This document shows, one piece after another, positions 24,961 through 37,079 of a stretch of DNA of 64,000 nt (the first letter of the stretch is position 1; the number at the start of each line of letters is the position of its first letter). The notes under the pieces were generated by a model. The model was given only the letters and a program-made list of their open reading frames with translations, had not been told where the DNA came from and made no database searches. Source of the DNA: Siphonodentalium dalli (taxonomy: Eukaryota > Mollusca > Scaphopoda > Gadilida > Siphonodentaliidae); assembly GCA_032622095.1 (NCBI GenBank), contig CP136066.1, positions 229,344,961-229,408,960 of the forward strand, in the 5' to 3' direction. A program made the translations under genes and the position numbers.

Positions 24961-25140
24961 ATTGTTTTGAAAGTTATGTCCATCAATACAACTATAACGG
25001 TAATTTAAAAAAGGGCAGTAGGAAGACGACCAATCATGGTCATACTGCCCCTGTACAAAACAAATTCTCCACTTGTTCTCACTGCATGTTGTAATGTAAA
25101 TGTTTTGTGCGAATAAAGTATCTAATCTGAACTAAAAAAA
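24961..25140 (+). mobile_element. Probable 3' end of a non-LTR retrotransposon
   Basis: Ends TGCGAATAAAGTATCTAATC, then TGAACTAAAAAAAAT, that is a polyadenylation signal followed by a short repeat-like tail, as at the 3' end of many invertebrate LINEs. No reverse-transcriptase domain lies before it, so it would be a 5'-truncated copy. Confidence 0.4.
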
Positions 25141-25149
25141 ATCTTGGGC

Positions 25150-25439
25150 AATCTTTGAGGGGCAGATGTCCGGGATGCAATCGTCCTTATCCCGCGATTA
25201 GAAACTGTACTCTGTAACCGATGTCCCATATCCGTAAAATCCGTGTGAAATTGTCTCTCCGAGGTCCAATGCATCATGCATGTATGTGCGTAGGACGTGG
25301 AGTCTATGTTGTGTACAAATCATGTAATGCCTGTAAAGACCTGTTCAGTTATCACTGTAACTGCATGTTCCGCAGGCACCCGGAAATTAATAACGGATGG
25401 ACAAAAATGAGACAATGGGCTAATCAAGCCATTGTTTAG
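25150..25439 (+). pseudogene. Cysteine-rich reading frame, broken
   Basis: A 72-codon frame from ATG at 25221 has HHACMC, CNACKD and HCNCMF in a row, then HPEINNGWTKMRQWANQAIV and a stop. The same frame before the ATG, past one stop codon, reads RCPGCNRPYPA. The CxxC pairs and following H/C residues suggest a zinc-binding fold, perhaps from a transposon protein. The stop, the lack of splice sites and the position just after a retroelement tail argue that it is not an active gene. Family not recognised. Confidence 0.35.
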
Positions 25440-27250
25440 AGATTATCAAAAGGGTGCCATTTCCTGCTATGCCTTTTAAAAAGCGGCGATGGGTGAAGTC
25501 AGTGCTCAAGAAACCGCCGATTTTTTTATATGAGATATGGACATTTTAATTAAATTAACTCATTCGATGTCAGATTCGGTCGTACCAAGAATGGGAATGT
25601 TCCCCGCCTGTAATATGTCTGTATTGCCTCTTTCTAAGGAGAGATTGAATATATTACAATAATATACACAGACGACAGTATAAATAGTGATGTAGGTTTT
25701 GAGAAAAAATAACAGGAATATTGAATGTGATGGAAGCTCAGAATGCTTTGTGATTGGTATGTCGAAATGAGTGATAACTGGACTAAACGACAAATTTTCA
25801 AGTGTGAAAAACTTTCCAGAAATGGTAAATGGAATCTATGTTGTTTGGAAGATCAGGTAAGCACCAATTGAACATTTGCGATATATGTTTATTTATGAAA
25901 TGCTGATTTTTCTCCGATTATTTTGACAGAAACATGCGAATATTTTGTCAATTTCAAAAGCGTTTCTGTGGATATCCGAGTCCGTTATCAGATCGAAAAT
26001 ATTTACACATGAACTTTGTTTAGTTAACCTGGGTGTTGATGTGGGACATGCGGAATACCAACAAATTATTGTTTATGTTTTACCGGTAGTTCATTGTTTT
26101 ATTTTTCTCGTTTTATTTACCAGACAGTTTTTGTTTTACTGTACCACACGCAAAATATTATCAGGAAGTTCCTTATAAACACTCGGGTTTTAACTGTCTG
26201 TTTCCAATATATCAATCCTCGACGACACGAATATTATCTGTGATGTCAATTTACGAATAATTCCATAATATCAAATGACGGAATTATTTAAGATTGATTA
26301 TATGATCGAATTGATGTTATTGTACGCATCAAATGAATCAGACTCATTTTACTTGCAATATTTATCTATTGAAACATTATATTCTATGCGAAACACGTAC
26401 TCCCGCTCGATTTAGGGTAGGTGAGAAGTAGATGTGGGTTATGAGAGACACATTTACACAAGCTGGTCAGTGCGCGCGTAATCGGCGTTTATAAAAGAAA
26501 ATTACCAGACATTTGTACATTAACGTAATTTTTTTAATGAATCCGTGTGAAATATATATTACTGAAATATCTCGCCAACATGGGTGCATTGGAACTGTTA
26601 TGTAGAGTGGGATGTCATAATGACAACAAACTGAATAAAACATTTGATGTTTATTTGAATAACATTTTTTACAGTCATCAACAACAATTAATTTGTTATT
26701 ACTATGAATATGGATATGCCACGTACAGCTAATATCACAATTTATCACATAATTAGCCCATAAAACCAGTTTAGTAATTATCGATAAGACACACGTGTAA
26801 TATCAGTGCGTGTGATGACATCACACCATTCTTTAAATGACGTGCGATCGCTGCAGTTTATTATTGTTGTTTTCGATGAATATTTTGCGTTTATTTGATC
26901 ATGTGATAAAAGGTATCTCGCACTCGATCTATTTTATACGTAATTTATCAACCTCGTCCACTAAATTTTATTTGAGCCTCGGTAAAAATCTGTTCAAATC
27001 GAATATAGTAAACTTGGTTGATAAATTCCATATAAAATAGAAACTCATCTGAGATGCTCAATATCTAAAATTAATAAAGTAACATGTTTGCGGTTTGTAT
27101 TTGCCCAATTCTCCGGTCAATTGTTCTGTGTACATGTAACCGTTTACTATTTGATATACATGTATGGAGTCCAAATATTATAATGAGAATATTGAACATT
27201 AAATTAAAATTAAAAACTTTAGTTACGTTTTGAACATTAAATTCGAAATT
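25440..27250. other. HHAT intron, no gene recognised
   Basis: AT-rich non-coding sequence. Short open frames are within chance expectation and none resembles a known protein. Confidence 0.45.
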
Positions 27251-27256
27251 TTAAAG

Positions 27257-27612
27257 TGATGTGAAACACTCCGGTAGGGTGATCAAATAGAAATAGAGAA
27301 TAATCTTGCTGAAAGTAGTTATTTTTACAAATATTATATCCAAATTGACAAAACACACCGTAATTCATATATATTCATTAAATACAGTGACCCCCCGATG
27401 GCGAAATCGTTTGTGTTAATTTACCGCCGATAGTTGCCTCCCGAATCGGGAAGTAAATGTTTACAATTGAGCGTAGTTCAGACGATGTTTTCTATGATGT
27501 GGTACGACGATTTGTTTGAGATTTTTGGCAATGTTAGTAGAATTCTACATTCCCCGAGTTGGCAACTAAACAATTTCACGCGCCCGAACAAGTGCATTAT
27601 ATGTCTTTAACT
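27257..27612. repeat. Direct repeat of about 360 bp, copy 1
   Basis: From AGTGATGTGAAACACTCC to CATTATATGTCTTTAAC. It matches 29060-29432 with scattered substitutions and small indels. It ends at an unoccupied TCTTTAAC; the same site in copy 2 carries a MITE. Confidence 0.85.
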
Positions 27613-28620
27613 TATGAATTTTTGTAATGTTATATCCAATTTTTCAGCCATTTGTTAGAACACGATATCGCCGCACAAACTACCGAAACCATTTGCGTAC
27701 ATGTAATATGAACAAACACAAGAAAATAGTAATGCCAACTAAAATAAAATGCGACAACAAAACATGACACGGATATAAAGGCCATAGACACAGATAAACA
27801 AATATGCATATATACTTCAATATATGAAATTGTTTTTTATTATAAAAGATTTTATCTGACAATTCTTTATTCATTGACGAAATCAATCCGGGCCAAATAT
27901 ACCCTAAAAAAGCCTACCGCAAGTAATCCTGCGGCAACTCTTTGATGTCGCGGATTATTCACACCTCCCGCTCTGTCCCTGAAAAGAGTAGGTGCCTCTC
28001 TGCAATGGGATGCAGACCACGGGGTAAACACTGCTGACCACGCTATTAACATGGATGACCACGGCATGAACACGACTTCAACACGGATGACCACGGAGTA
28101 CACTCAGAGTGCATAATATGTCTTTAACTTATGAATTTTTGTAATGTTATATCCAATTTTTCTGCCATTTGTTAGAACACGATATCGCCGCACAAACTAC
28201 CGAAACCATTTGCGTACATGTAATATGAACAAACACAAGAAAATATTAATGCCAACTAAAATAAAATGCGACAACAAAACATGACACGGATATAAAGGCC
28301 ATAGACACATATAAACAAATATGCATATATATATATATATATATATAATTCAATATATGAAATTGTTTTTTATTATAAAAGATTTTATCTGACAATTCTT
28401 TATTCACTGACAAAATCAATCCGGGCCAAATATACCCGAAAAAATCCTACCGCAAGTAATACTGCGGCAACTCTTTGATGTCGCGGATTATTCACACCTC
28501 CCGCACTGTCCCTGAAAAGACCACGCCGTAAACACGACTGACCACGCTATTAAAACGGCATGAACACGACTTCAACACGGATGACCACGGCGTGCACTCA
28601 GATGACCACGGCATGTACAC
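27585..28620. repeat. Tandem duplication of about 517 bp
   Basis: ATATGTCTTTAACTTATGAA at 27599 recurs at 28116, and similarity continues through CACGATATCGCCGCACAAAC and TGTCGCGGATTATTCACACC into CACGG words. The second copy has a longer TA run (28329-28348). Confidence 0.88.
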
Positions 28621-28870
28621 GCCGTGTTCAGACCGTTTTTGAACACGCTGGCCATTTTGCCGTAATTGATCACGCTAAGAACACGACTTCAACACGGATG
28701 ACCTCGGCGTGAACTCGGGTGACCACGGCATGTACACGCCGTGTTCAAACCGTTTTTGAACACGCTGGCCATTTTTCTGAAGTTGACCACGCTAAGACCA
28801 CGCGCGATTTTTCCGTGTTTTTTCCGTGTTAAAATGTTGGCCACGCGTGGATTTGAAAAAACCACGGGCC
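28510..28870. repeat. CACGG-word array, inverted end of the family
   Basis: Repeats of GACCACGG, GAACACGACTTCAACACGG and CACGCCGTGTTCA. It ends CCGTGTTTTTTCCGTGTT, then AAAAAACCACGGGCC, the inverted match of the start at 17388. Non-coding. Confidence 0.6.
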
Positions 28871-29059
28871 TTGTACTGTAGTGATGCACATGACCCACGG
28901 CCTCAGTACCCGGATGTAATAATGCATTCGGAATTTCCGTTAGATGGGAGATAACTCTATACATTACCATGGTGTGAGTTTTATTCCTGAATTTAATAAA
29001 AGGTGGAGATACCTGGCTTTCTTGTCGATCAGAATGCATTTATGTGAGGGACAATCTTA

Positions 29060-29432
29060 AAGTGATGTGAAACACTCCGCTATGGTGATCAAATAGAAAT
29101 GGAGAATAATCTTGTTCAAAGTAGTTATTTTTACAAATATCATATCTAAATTGACAGCACACACCGTCATTCTTATATATTAATTAGATGCAGTGACTAC
29201 CGATGGCGAAATCGTTTTCGTTAGTTTATCGCCGATGGATGCGTCCCGATTCGAGTAGTAAATATTTACAATTTAGCGTAGTTCAGACGATGTTTTCTAT
29301 GGAGTGGTACGGTCGATTTGCTTGAGATTTTCGGTGATGTTAGTAGAATGCTACATTCATCCAGTTGGCATAGCATCTGAATACTAACTTATCAGTTTCA
29401 CGCACCCGAACAAGTACATAATATGTCTTTAA
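29060..29432. repeat. Direct repeat of about 360 bp, copy 2
   Basis: Diverged copy of 27257-27612, in the same orientation. It stops exactly at the TTAA target of the element at 29433. Confidence 0.85.
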
Positions 29433-29828
29433 CCCTTTACCCAACAAACCGGCCAAAACTGGCCAAATAAAGCTTCAACAGCCTAAAATATCTTCGGTCT
29501 GTCTCAATAGAACCATACAAATATGGATATCATTGGAACCGGCTCCTTGACCACATTGTGATAGTTACAGTTATGCCCTGTGCCAATGCATTCTCTTATA
29601 TATGCGAGTCGACCATAGGTCGCCTCGCATATATAAGAGAATGCATTGGCCTAAAAAAAAATCTTTTTTTAACACTTTTTACCATTTTTTTCTTACATTC
29701 TTTAACAATTTTATAATTTTTAATATGTGTTAAGCCAATGCATTCTCTTATATATGCGAGGCGACCTATGGTCGACTCGCATATCTAAGAGAATGCATTG
29801 GCACAGGGCCGTTCTGTTGGGTAAAGGG
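29433..29828. mobile_element. piggyBac-like MITE with twin palindromes, copy 1
   Basis: Inverted ends CCCTTTACCCAACA / TGTTGGGTAAAGGG are flanked on both sides by TTAA (29429-29432, 29829-29832). TTAA targets and ends starting CCC are the mark of piggyBac elements. Inside are two 69-bp family-B palindromes (29582-29650 and 29734-29802) around a T-rich/A-rich spacer, plus CCATACAAATATGGATATC. No transposase is encoded. Confidence 0.9.
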
Positions 29829-29832
29829 TTAA

Positions 29833-30350
29833 CATGCTAATGCATGTTCATCATTAAAAGAAACTATAGCTAACAGTAACTTTATAAAATTATATAGACC
29901 GTAGATGTTTTGACCTGTATATAGTGATTATATACAATATTTTACCCCAATATTTTGCAAGAACCACCCGTGTTATATGTAGTGAAATCCACAATTGGGG
30001 GCCGGAATGCGATTGGATGTAATTGAGAAACTAGTGTAATCTCTAAATTACATCAGACCCAGGCGAGACATCCAGACGCAAAAACATGGTATAATGCAGC
30101 AATTGCCCCATTAATTGAGCTCCGTAAATAAACAATTCAGTTTTTTGTCCACATAAACGGCAAAGAATAGCTGACGATTCGAAAATATATGAATCTAAGA
30201 GCAGATTCGGTATCGATCCCGAATCTGATCGCCGATGTCGACACCTAATTGAATCCTCGAAGCTTCGCAGGGACCTACTTCGATATCATTCAGAATACAG
30301 AAATTGTAATTATCAATGTGCGTAGCCCTGAAAAGCATTTTTTTCCTGCC
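29833..30350. other. HHAT intron, no gene recognised
   Basis: Non-coding sequence between two mobile elements. A local GATTCGG/CCGAATC stem lies near 30205-30226. Nothing else was seen. Confidence 0.4.
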
Positions 30351-30371
30351 TAATGGTTCACTTGTGGTCTA

Positions 30372-30878
30372 TGGGAGGCCAAATTCACTTTGAATAATTA
30401 TTTGCGCAATTATTTGGGCTTAAATAATGTTGCTTAAGAGCAAATAATATAATTATACTTAAGCATAAATAAGCAATTTATGTTTAAGCACAATTATTTG
30501 TGCTTAAGCACAATTATTTGCACTTTAGCAAAAATAAGGAAATTAAGAACCATTACCTAACACACCCTGTTGATATTGGCAGAGTCCACCACACAATAGA
30601 ACAGAGTCCACCACACAATAGAACAGAGTCCACCACACAATATAAGTTCAAACATGGGGAAGCCTATTTTATTTTTGAGGGAAAATCTGTATTGATGGGG
30701 AATGAAATGTACATATTTGAGCTTAACCACAAATATTTGTGCTTAAGTGCAATGTTTTACACTTAAGTGTAAATAATTTCGCTTAAGCACAAATAATTGT
30801 CCTTAAGCACAAATAATTTTGCTTAAGCGCATATAATTATTAAAAGTGAATTTGGTCTGCAATAGTGGTCAGTGTTTA
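30372..30878. mobile_element. Foldback element with an array of GCTTAAGC words
   Basis: Ends GGCCAAATTCACTTTGAATA and its complement TATTAAAAGTGAATTTGG, near 30378 and 30837. The interior is packed with TGTGCTTAAGCACAATTATT and related palindromic words, and has a 22-bp triplet of CAGAGTCCACCACACAATAG near 30580-30640. It ends about 80 bp downstream of the exon 3 donor in gene orientation. Non-coding. Confidence 0.65.
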
Positions 30879-30960
30879 TGGGCAAATAATTTGAGTGAGG
30901 GGAAAGGGACCATAAAAAGGATTGACTGCCCCCATAGTGGAATCCCCTTCTATAACATAC

Positions 30961-31152
30961 CAGGTAGGTGGTGAAAACATCAAAGTTGAGAGTGGAGAGT
31001 ATGAGCATGTTCATGGTCCAGACAGCGAAGCGGGTCTTCCAGACTGTTGACAGGAAACACAGGCCACAGTGAATGAGGAACAGCAGAACATGTCTCCAGC
31101 TCGTCAGCGAGATCTGAGCAACCATAGAAAAGGCTATGAGAGCTAACTTCCT
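30961..31152 (-). CDS. HHAT: Hedgehog acyltransferase, exon 3
   Basis: Encodes 64 codons, phase 0 at both ends, between TTTTTTTTTACAG and CTG|GTATGT. It reads RKLALIAFSMVAQISL, then WRHVLLFLIHCG, LCFLSTVWKT and NMLILSTL. These are two hydrophobic membrane spans separated by a short basic loop. The match to animal HHAT is recognisable at VVSQMATLL-like and LLLLSTL-like positions and by the order of spans, less by identity. Phase agrees with exon 2 (ends in phase 0) and exon 4 (starts in phase 0). A foldback element lies immediately downstream and a piggyBac-like MITE 460 bp upstream. Confidence 0.85.
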
Positions 31153-31611
31153 CTGTAAAAAAAAAACAGAGCAACCTACAAAGAGCTAACCATGTTCAAC
31201 TATAGTATAGAATTGCCCAAAACCTGTTATTTATCAACATTTTGTTCAACAAAATTTTGCCAGTTTGTCAAATATCTGACACAAAAAAGCCACTTGATTT
31301 TAGAGTTACCAATCTTTATCCGAAATTTAGTCTGAGGCCGTGTTCTCGTCGACCGTGTTCTTGTCGACATTTACTGGGCCACTAACAATTATCGGTTGTG
31401 AAAAATATTAGATTTCAAAAATCAATATCTGATCACTCTTGATGGGTGGGTTCCTCAACTCGAATAAAATATTTTTGACCCCCGAAGCCAAGGAAACAGT
31501 AATTTGCGAGAGTTAATTCAGATTATACATCTTTAATAAGAGAAGATGAGTTGTTTCATTAGACCATGGTTAACCCTTTGATTCGAGCCGAGCCTTAGTG
31601 CACGAGGTTAA

Positions 31612-31983
31612 CCCTTTACCCAACAGAATGGCCCTGTGCCAATGCATTCTCTTATATATGCGAGTCGACCATAGGTCGCCTCGCATATATAAGAGAATGC
31701 ATTGGCTTAACACATTAAAAATTATAAAATTGTTAAAGAATGTAAGAAAAAATGGTAAAAAGTGTTAATTTTTTTTTTTTTTTAGGCCAATGCATTCTCT
31801 TATATATGCGAGGCGACTAAGAGAATGCATTGGCACAGGGAATAACTGTAACCATCACAATGTGGTCAATGAGCCGGTTCCGATGATATCCATATTTGTA
31901 TGGTTTTATTGAGACAGACCCAAGATAATTTAGGCTGTTGCAGCTTTATTTGGCCGTTTTTGGCCGGTTTGTTGGGTAAAGGG
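31612..31983. mobile_element. piggyBac-like MITE with twin palindromes, copy 2 (inverted)
   Basis: Same family as 29433-29828 in the opposite orientation, with TTAA at 31608-31611 and 31984-31987. The first palindrome is complete (31638-31706). The second (31786-31834) has lost 20 bp from one arm, as expected after a hairpin deletion. Confidence 0.9.
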
Positions 31984-31987
31984 TTAA

Positions 31988-32672
31988 TTAAGTTTTATGT
32001 TCAGCATTATTCTGAGAATTAAATGTGAAATGCCATGATTATTAATTATCAATTATTCACGTTAGTTTTCTGAAGCTATTTATATAGTACAATGTAATTA
32101 TAATATATCATAAATATTAACACAAATTTTGTTTCCATTCATTTTACATCTGTCTAGAGACTGAGAGTAAATGTTCCTATCTGAATTTTCACAAGGGACA
32201 CTCATTGGGACAATGGAATGGTTTAGTGTGCCAATAATTATTCAAATTCATTATTATTTTCTTCCAAAACGGCCATTTTTGTAAGCTAAACATAAAATTA
32301 ATAATCCTCATTCTTACAAGTTTACAACCTCTCAGCCTTAGGACATTTATGACCTCTCAATGGAACACAAACTGGAGGTTGTCATCCCATTCATAAACAG
32401 AAATCTATCACAGTATGTCTGTTCTTCTTTTCTTGATGATGGATTTTATAATTCTCACATCTACCTGAAGACATTATGTCCCTTTAAATTCGGGGTACTA
32501 TTACTCAAATGTTCTCACCTGTTTTGGACATAGGTAGCTGGTGGTCATGGAAATTAATCTGTGCATGAGTATCCATGGCAACAACCTTTTGATGAGATTC
32601 TTGAAAAATGTCCACTCAAAATCAGTGATATCCTGCAAATAATCAAGTCTGAGTTTAGTGTGTGTGTCATTT
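31988..32672. other. HHAT intron, no gene recognised
   Basis: AT-rich non-coding sequence. No splice-flanked open frame or repeat recognised. Confidence 0.4.
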
Positions 32673-32765
32673 GCAGAATGAGGTCCCTAGAGGGTGCATT
32701 TAGTGAAGTTATCCCAGACACCGGGCTGGAATCACTAAATTCACCCACTGGAGACCTCATTCTGC
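32673..32765. mobile_element. Single family-A palindrome
   Basis: Hairpin from GCAGAATGAGGTCCC to GACCTCATTCTGC, with arms like those at 14015 and 16882 but without the second hairpin or the shared spacer. Confidence 0.75.
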
Positions 32766-32793
32766 ATGGTCTCCGGAGCATCATTGGTATTCA

Positions 32794-33300
32794 GAGGTGC
32801 ATGGTATGGAATCGGATCATGATACTATCATGATCAGAGGTGCATGGTATGGAATCGGATCACGATACTATCATGATCCGAGGTGCATGGTATGGAATAG
32901 GATCACGATACTATCATGATCTGAGGTGCATGGTATGGAATCGGATCACGATACTATCATGATCTGAGGTGCATGGTATGGAATCGGATCACGATACTAT
33001 CATGATCTGAGGTGCATGGTATGGAATCGGATCACGATACTATCATGATCTGAGGTGCATGGTATGGAATCGGATCACGATACTATCATGATCTGAGGTG
33101 CATGGTATGGAATCGGATCACGATACTATCATGATCTGAGGTGCATGGTATGGAATCGGATCACGATACTATCATGATCTGAGGTGCATGGTATGGAATC
33201 GGATCACGATACTATCATGATCTGAGGTGCATGGTATGGCATCGGATCACGATACTATCATGATCTGAGGTGCATGGTATGGAATCGGATCATGATCCGA
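32794..33300. repeat. 43-bp minisatellite, about 12 copies
   Basis: Units GAGGTGCATGGTATGGAATC plus GGATCACGATACTATCATGA repeat every 43 bp (32794, 32837, 32880 and so on). Each contains the near-palindrome ATCATGATA/CTATCATGAT. Copies are almost identical, so the array is young. It lies in the intron between exons 2 and 3. Confidence 0.95.
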
Positions 33301-33469
33301 TTGACTGGAAAACTATCAGCAAGAAAAGTTATATTTAGTAAAAATGACAAAACACTAACTAATAATTTGATGCTAAGCAGTCAATAGAAATGGAAAAAGA
33401 AGGAAAGTCAAAAAGTTTCAGTAAATGGATTGTATTGTGTAAATTAAGTTCATTTAAATGTGGGCTGCA

Positions 33470-35720
33470 GCGTATGCCAATGGATTCAAATGTGAAATTC
33501 AAGACGGCTTCAAGTGCCCATGTTTTTTAAAAGTAGCTTCCATCTATAGTTAACAAAGAAGCATATGAAGTTTGGATGAGGGATGTGGCACGTAGGATGC
33601 GCCAAAGGATTTGCAGAGTAAAATCCAAGATGGTCACTGACGACCATGTATTTTAATGAATTATGGAAAAAACTGATGACTCCCATCTAGAGGTCACCCT
33701 GAAGATGCATATGAAGTTTGGTGATGATCGGACGAGGGATGTTGTCTGTCAGGTGTGCCAAAGGATTTAGTCATGCAAAGATTAAAATCCAAGATGGCTG
33801 CTGGTGGCCATGTTTTAAAACGAAAATCAATCAAATTTGATAGCTCTCATCTGGAGCTGATCCCAATCCTAATGTGCAGATGGATTCAAATTTGAAATAC
33901 AAGATGGCTCTGGCGGCCATGTTTTTTCACAAATTTCAGAAATAAATTATAATCGATGGCTGCCATCTAGAATTCACCCCGAAGATCCATATGAAGTTTG
34001 ATGATGATCGGATGATGGATGTGGCCTGCAGGATGTGATAAATGATTTAGTCATGCAAAGAGTAAAATCCAAGATGGCCACTGGCAGCCATGTTTTTTTT
34101 TAACGAATTCAGAAATAATTGATGGCTCCCATCTAGAGGTCACCCTGAAGATCCTTATGAAGTTTGGTGGTGATTAGATGAGGGAAGCGGCCTGTAGGGT
34201 GAGCCAAAGGAAATTGTTAACAGACGGACGCACGTCTGCACACACACAATGACGACGGATGCCAACCACGGCTATAGCTGAAGCTTTAGAACTAATAATG
34301 ATTCATATAATAAATACCTGATATGAACCGAATAACAGCCAGCTCTCCTCAAAGTCATCCCTGTCTAATTTATCAAAGTACTCTGAATCAGAAAGACATA
34401 ATATTAAACATGAGCAGTGATAGGATGTGGCAAAATACGCCTGTGGTAATTTCATCAATGGGCCATAACTCAGGTGAAAATTGGCGGGCGGAACCAAAAC
34501 TCGAACTTGACCTGGATTTTGTACTAATAAACTCACATATACCAAATTCCATTCCATTCAATTCAGACTTACTAAATTATCCTCTGGAAATGAAAATTAA
34601 GTGCAAATTGCAACAAAAAGGTCCATAACTCTGGTATAAATTGACAGGCAGAACCTATAATTGCACCAAATTTAAGCCCATTCAGATCAGACTTACTAAA
34701 GTTATCATCCGGAAATGAAATGGATGTGTTAATGACACTGTAGCTCAACTTTGAAAGGGAATAATTTCATCCGTTACAGTCAATGGAGCGATTTGGAATG
34801 CGTGAAGTTGAAATGTCTAAATAAAACTAGATTATCAACATGAAGATATATATATAAAATAAAATCCAAGTTGGCCGCTGGTGGCTATGTTTTCCAATGA
34901 ATATAAAAAACAATTGATAGCTCACATCTGGTAGATCAATATCAATATGAAGTTTGGTAAAGATCAGATGAGGGAAGGACTGTAGGGTGTGCCAAAGGAT
35001 TTAGTCATGCACACAGTTAAATCCATGTATTATGGCTGAATGACCCCAAAATGACCCTTCAAATACACATGATAATATTAACATCCATGACAAATTTCAT
35101 GAAGATCAGACGAAATGTTTGGCGTGTAACCCGTGTTGATGGATTGAATTTTGAAATCCAAATGGCCGCTGACAGCCATGTTTTTTTGCCGAAAGACCCC
35201 AAAATTATTTGTTTCCCATCTACATGTCGATATCAACAGCCATGACAAATTTCATAATGATCTGACCGAAGGTACGACTTGAAGCCTGTGTCAAAGGATT
35301 TAGTCATGCAAATAGTAAAATCTAAGATGGCTGCCAGTGGCCTTGTTTTATAGCTGAATAACCCCAAAATGACTTGTTCCCATCTACTTGTCAATGTTAA
35401 AATACATGACAAATTTCTTGATGAACTGACCAACGGTACGACCTGTAGCCCGTGCCAAAGGACTTAGTCATGTAAAGAGTAAAATCCAAGATGGCCACTG
35501 CTGGCCATGTTTTTTTTTTGTCGAATGACCCCAAAATGACCTGTTTTCCATCTACATGTCAATGTCAACAGCCAAGACAAATTTCATGATGATCTGACCA
35601 AAGGTACAACCTGTAACCATGACAAAGGATTTAGTAAAGATGGCTGCCGGTAGCCATGTTTATAATAAAAATTTATTAAAATTTGATAGCTCCCATCTAG
35701 AGGTGATCCTAAACATGGTT
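33470..35720. repeat. Diverged tandem repeat carrying AAGATGGC words
   Basis: Irregular units of about 160-280 bp share AAAATCCAAGATGGCCGCTG, GGCCATGTTTT, GCTCCCATCTAGAGGTCA, ATGAAGTTTGGTGATGATC and GCCAAAGGATTTAGTCATG. HHAT exon 2 (34318-34382) sits in a gap of the array. A further block lies at 37080-37310. Non-coding. Confidence 0.75.
34318..34382 (-). CDS. HHAT: Hedgehog acyltransferase, exon 2
   Basis: Short exon of 65 nt between TTTCTGATTCAG and CAG|GTATTT. With one base from exon 1 it reads EYFDKLDRDDFEESW, then LLFGSYQ. The acidic DRDDFEESW stretch corresponds to the DATDFEWSFW region between the first two membrane spans of vertebrate HHAT, as I recall it. Its phases (enter 1, leave 0) match the flanking exons exactly, which is the best support for so short an exon. 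It could be missed by gene finders because a diverged tandem repeat surrounds it. Confidence 0.8.
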
Positions 35721-35971
35721 GTAAATTTTCAAAAATAAATTCCTATGAATAAGGGAGGTGAAGGGTTGGCGCTGAACCAAAATTTCTCTTGCCAAAAGTT
35801 TTGCCAAATGAAATAATTTTTTGCCAAATTTCAAAAAATATTTTCCAAATTTAATTGAGGGTATAATTGGGGAAATTGAAGGAAATTCTTGTATTTTATC
35901 TTTGTTGTATCAACACTATCCACATGTAAAATGAGATAATAAAGCAAGTTGGTATTATTAATAATATGTAG

Positions 35972-36368
35972 CCCGCCATATCAAATCCAGTCGTAAGTCG
36001 GGATTTTTTTACCCTGTGCCAATGCATCCTCTTATATATGCGAGTCGACCATAGGTCGCCTCGCATATATAAGAGAATACATTGGCCTAACAATTTTTTA
36101 CAATTTTAATAATTTGTTCTTGTATTCTTTAACAATTTTATAATTTCACCCAAACAGAGCCCCAGACAAACATGAGCAGATGACACTCTTCTATATGCTT
36201 CTATATATGTGTGGGGCTCCATTTATTTAAAAAAAATTATAAAAAATTGTTAGGCCAATGCATTCTCTTATATATGCGAGGCGACCTATGGTCGACTCGC
36301 ATATATAAGAGAATGCATTGGCACAGGGTAAAAAAATCCCGACTTACGACTGGATTTGATATGGCGGG
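35972..36368. mobile_element. Complete MITE with family-B palindromes, CCCGCCATATC ends
   Basis: Ends CCCGCCATATCAAATCC and its complement, with CGTAAGTCGGGATT next to both. Inside are palindromes at 36018-36086 and 36254-36322 around CAGAGCCCCAGAC and GGGGCTCC. It shares the palindromes with the TTAA-flanked MITEs but has different ends, so the palindrome has moved between element backbones. Target duplication not clear. Confidence 0.8.
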
Positions 36369-37079
36369 TCACAAATATCAAAGTAGTAATAAATATAGAA
36401 GTGACATCCAGACGGAAACTTAGCTGTTTTAATATTGCTACACAGTCATCAAGCTACCAGTATCTGTCACCAAAGCATACATTTTATTTTGTAAATTAAT
36501 CTGCCGTCATTCACATTTGGCTTATTAACATTTTGTCTTATACTCGCTGTTTGTAAAACACTGATATCGTAAAAACGTGGTATACAGTGTAACCTTTTAA
36601 TATGCATTATTACATTGACTGCATGCATCCATAATCCAAGCAGACAAAGAGGGGATTAACTGTAAAAACAATTTAATACAAGTATTTACCTTTTTTCTGT
36701 TGCATGCAAAGTGGCAGTATTTACATATTACTTATACCACAATGAAAAATTTTCCGATCCACGCTTTTTTCCGACTCATATTTTAACAACATTTTAAGCT
36801 GTTTGATGAAAGTTTGATGACAGAAACAAGGAATACAGTTTTGTGAAAACTAAGATTACATATAAGTTTCGACATATCACATAGATTTCTTTATTGGGTT
36901 CTCCTACATATTGTCTGTAAATCGGCACACGTAACACACAATCCACTTTCGATGATGTTTTATGACTAGATTGATCACATTCCATAATCAAAAACTCACT
37001 TGCCAAAACTGTTGCCAAATTAATTTTTGTTTTGTCAAATGAAAATATTTTTTGCCATTGGAAAATTTGGCAAGCGTCA
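36369..37079. other. HHAT intron, no gene recognised
   Basis: AT-rich sequence. TTTGCCAAAT-type words near 35800 and 37000 repeat loosely around the MITE, suggesting that it sits inside an older repeat. Confidence 0.35.

Noticed and set aside
27257-29432. LTR retrotransposon with 360-bp terminal repeats
   Set aside because: The direct repeats do not start TG and end CA, there is no primer-binding or polypurine tract, and the interior is a tandem duplication with CACGG words and no gag or pol.
31569-31580. A further TTAACCCTTTG element end next to the MITE at 31612
   Set aside because: It resembles the end of the element at 58924, but no partner end was found within the window, so only a chance match or a relic can be claimed.
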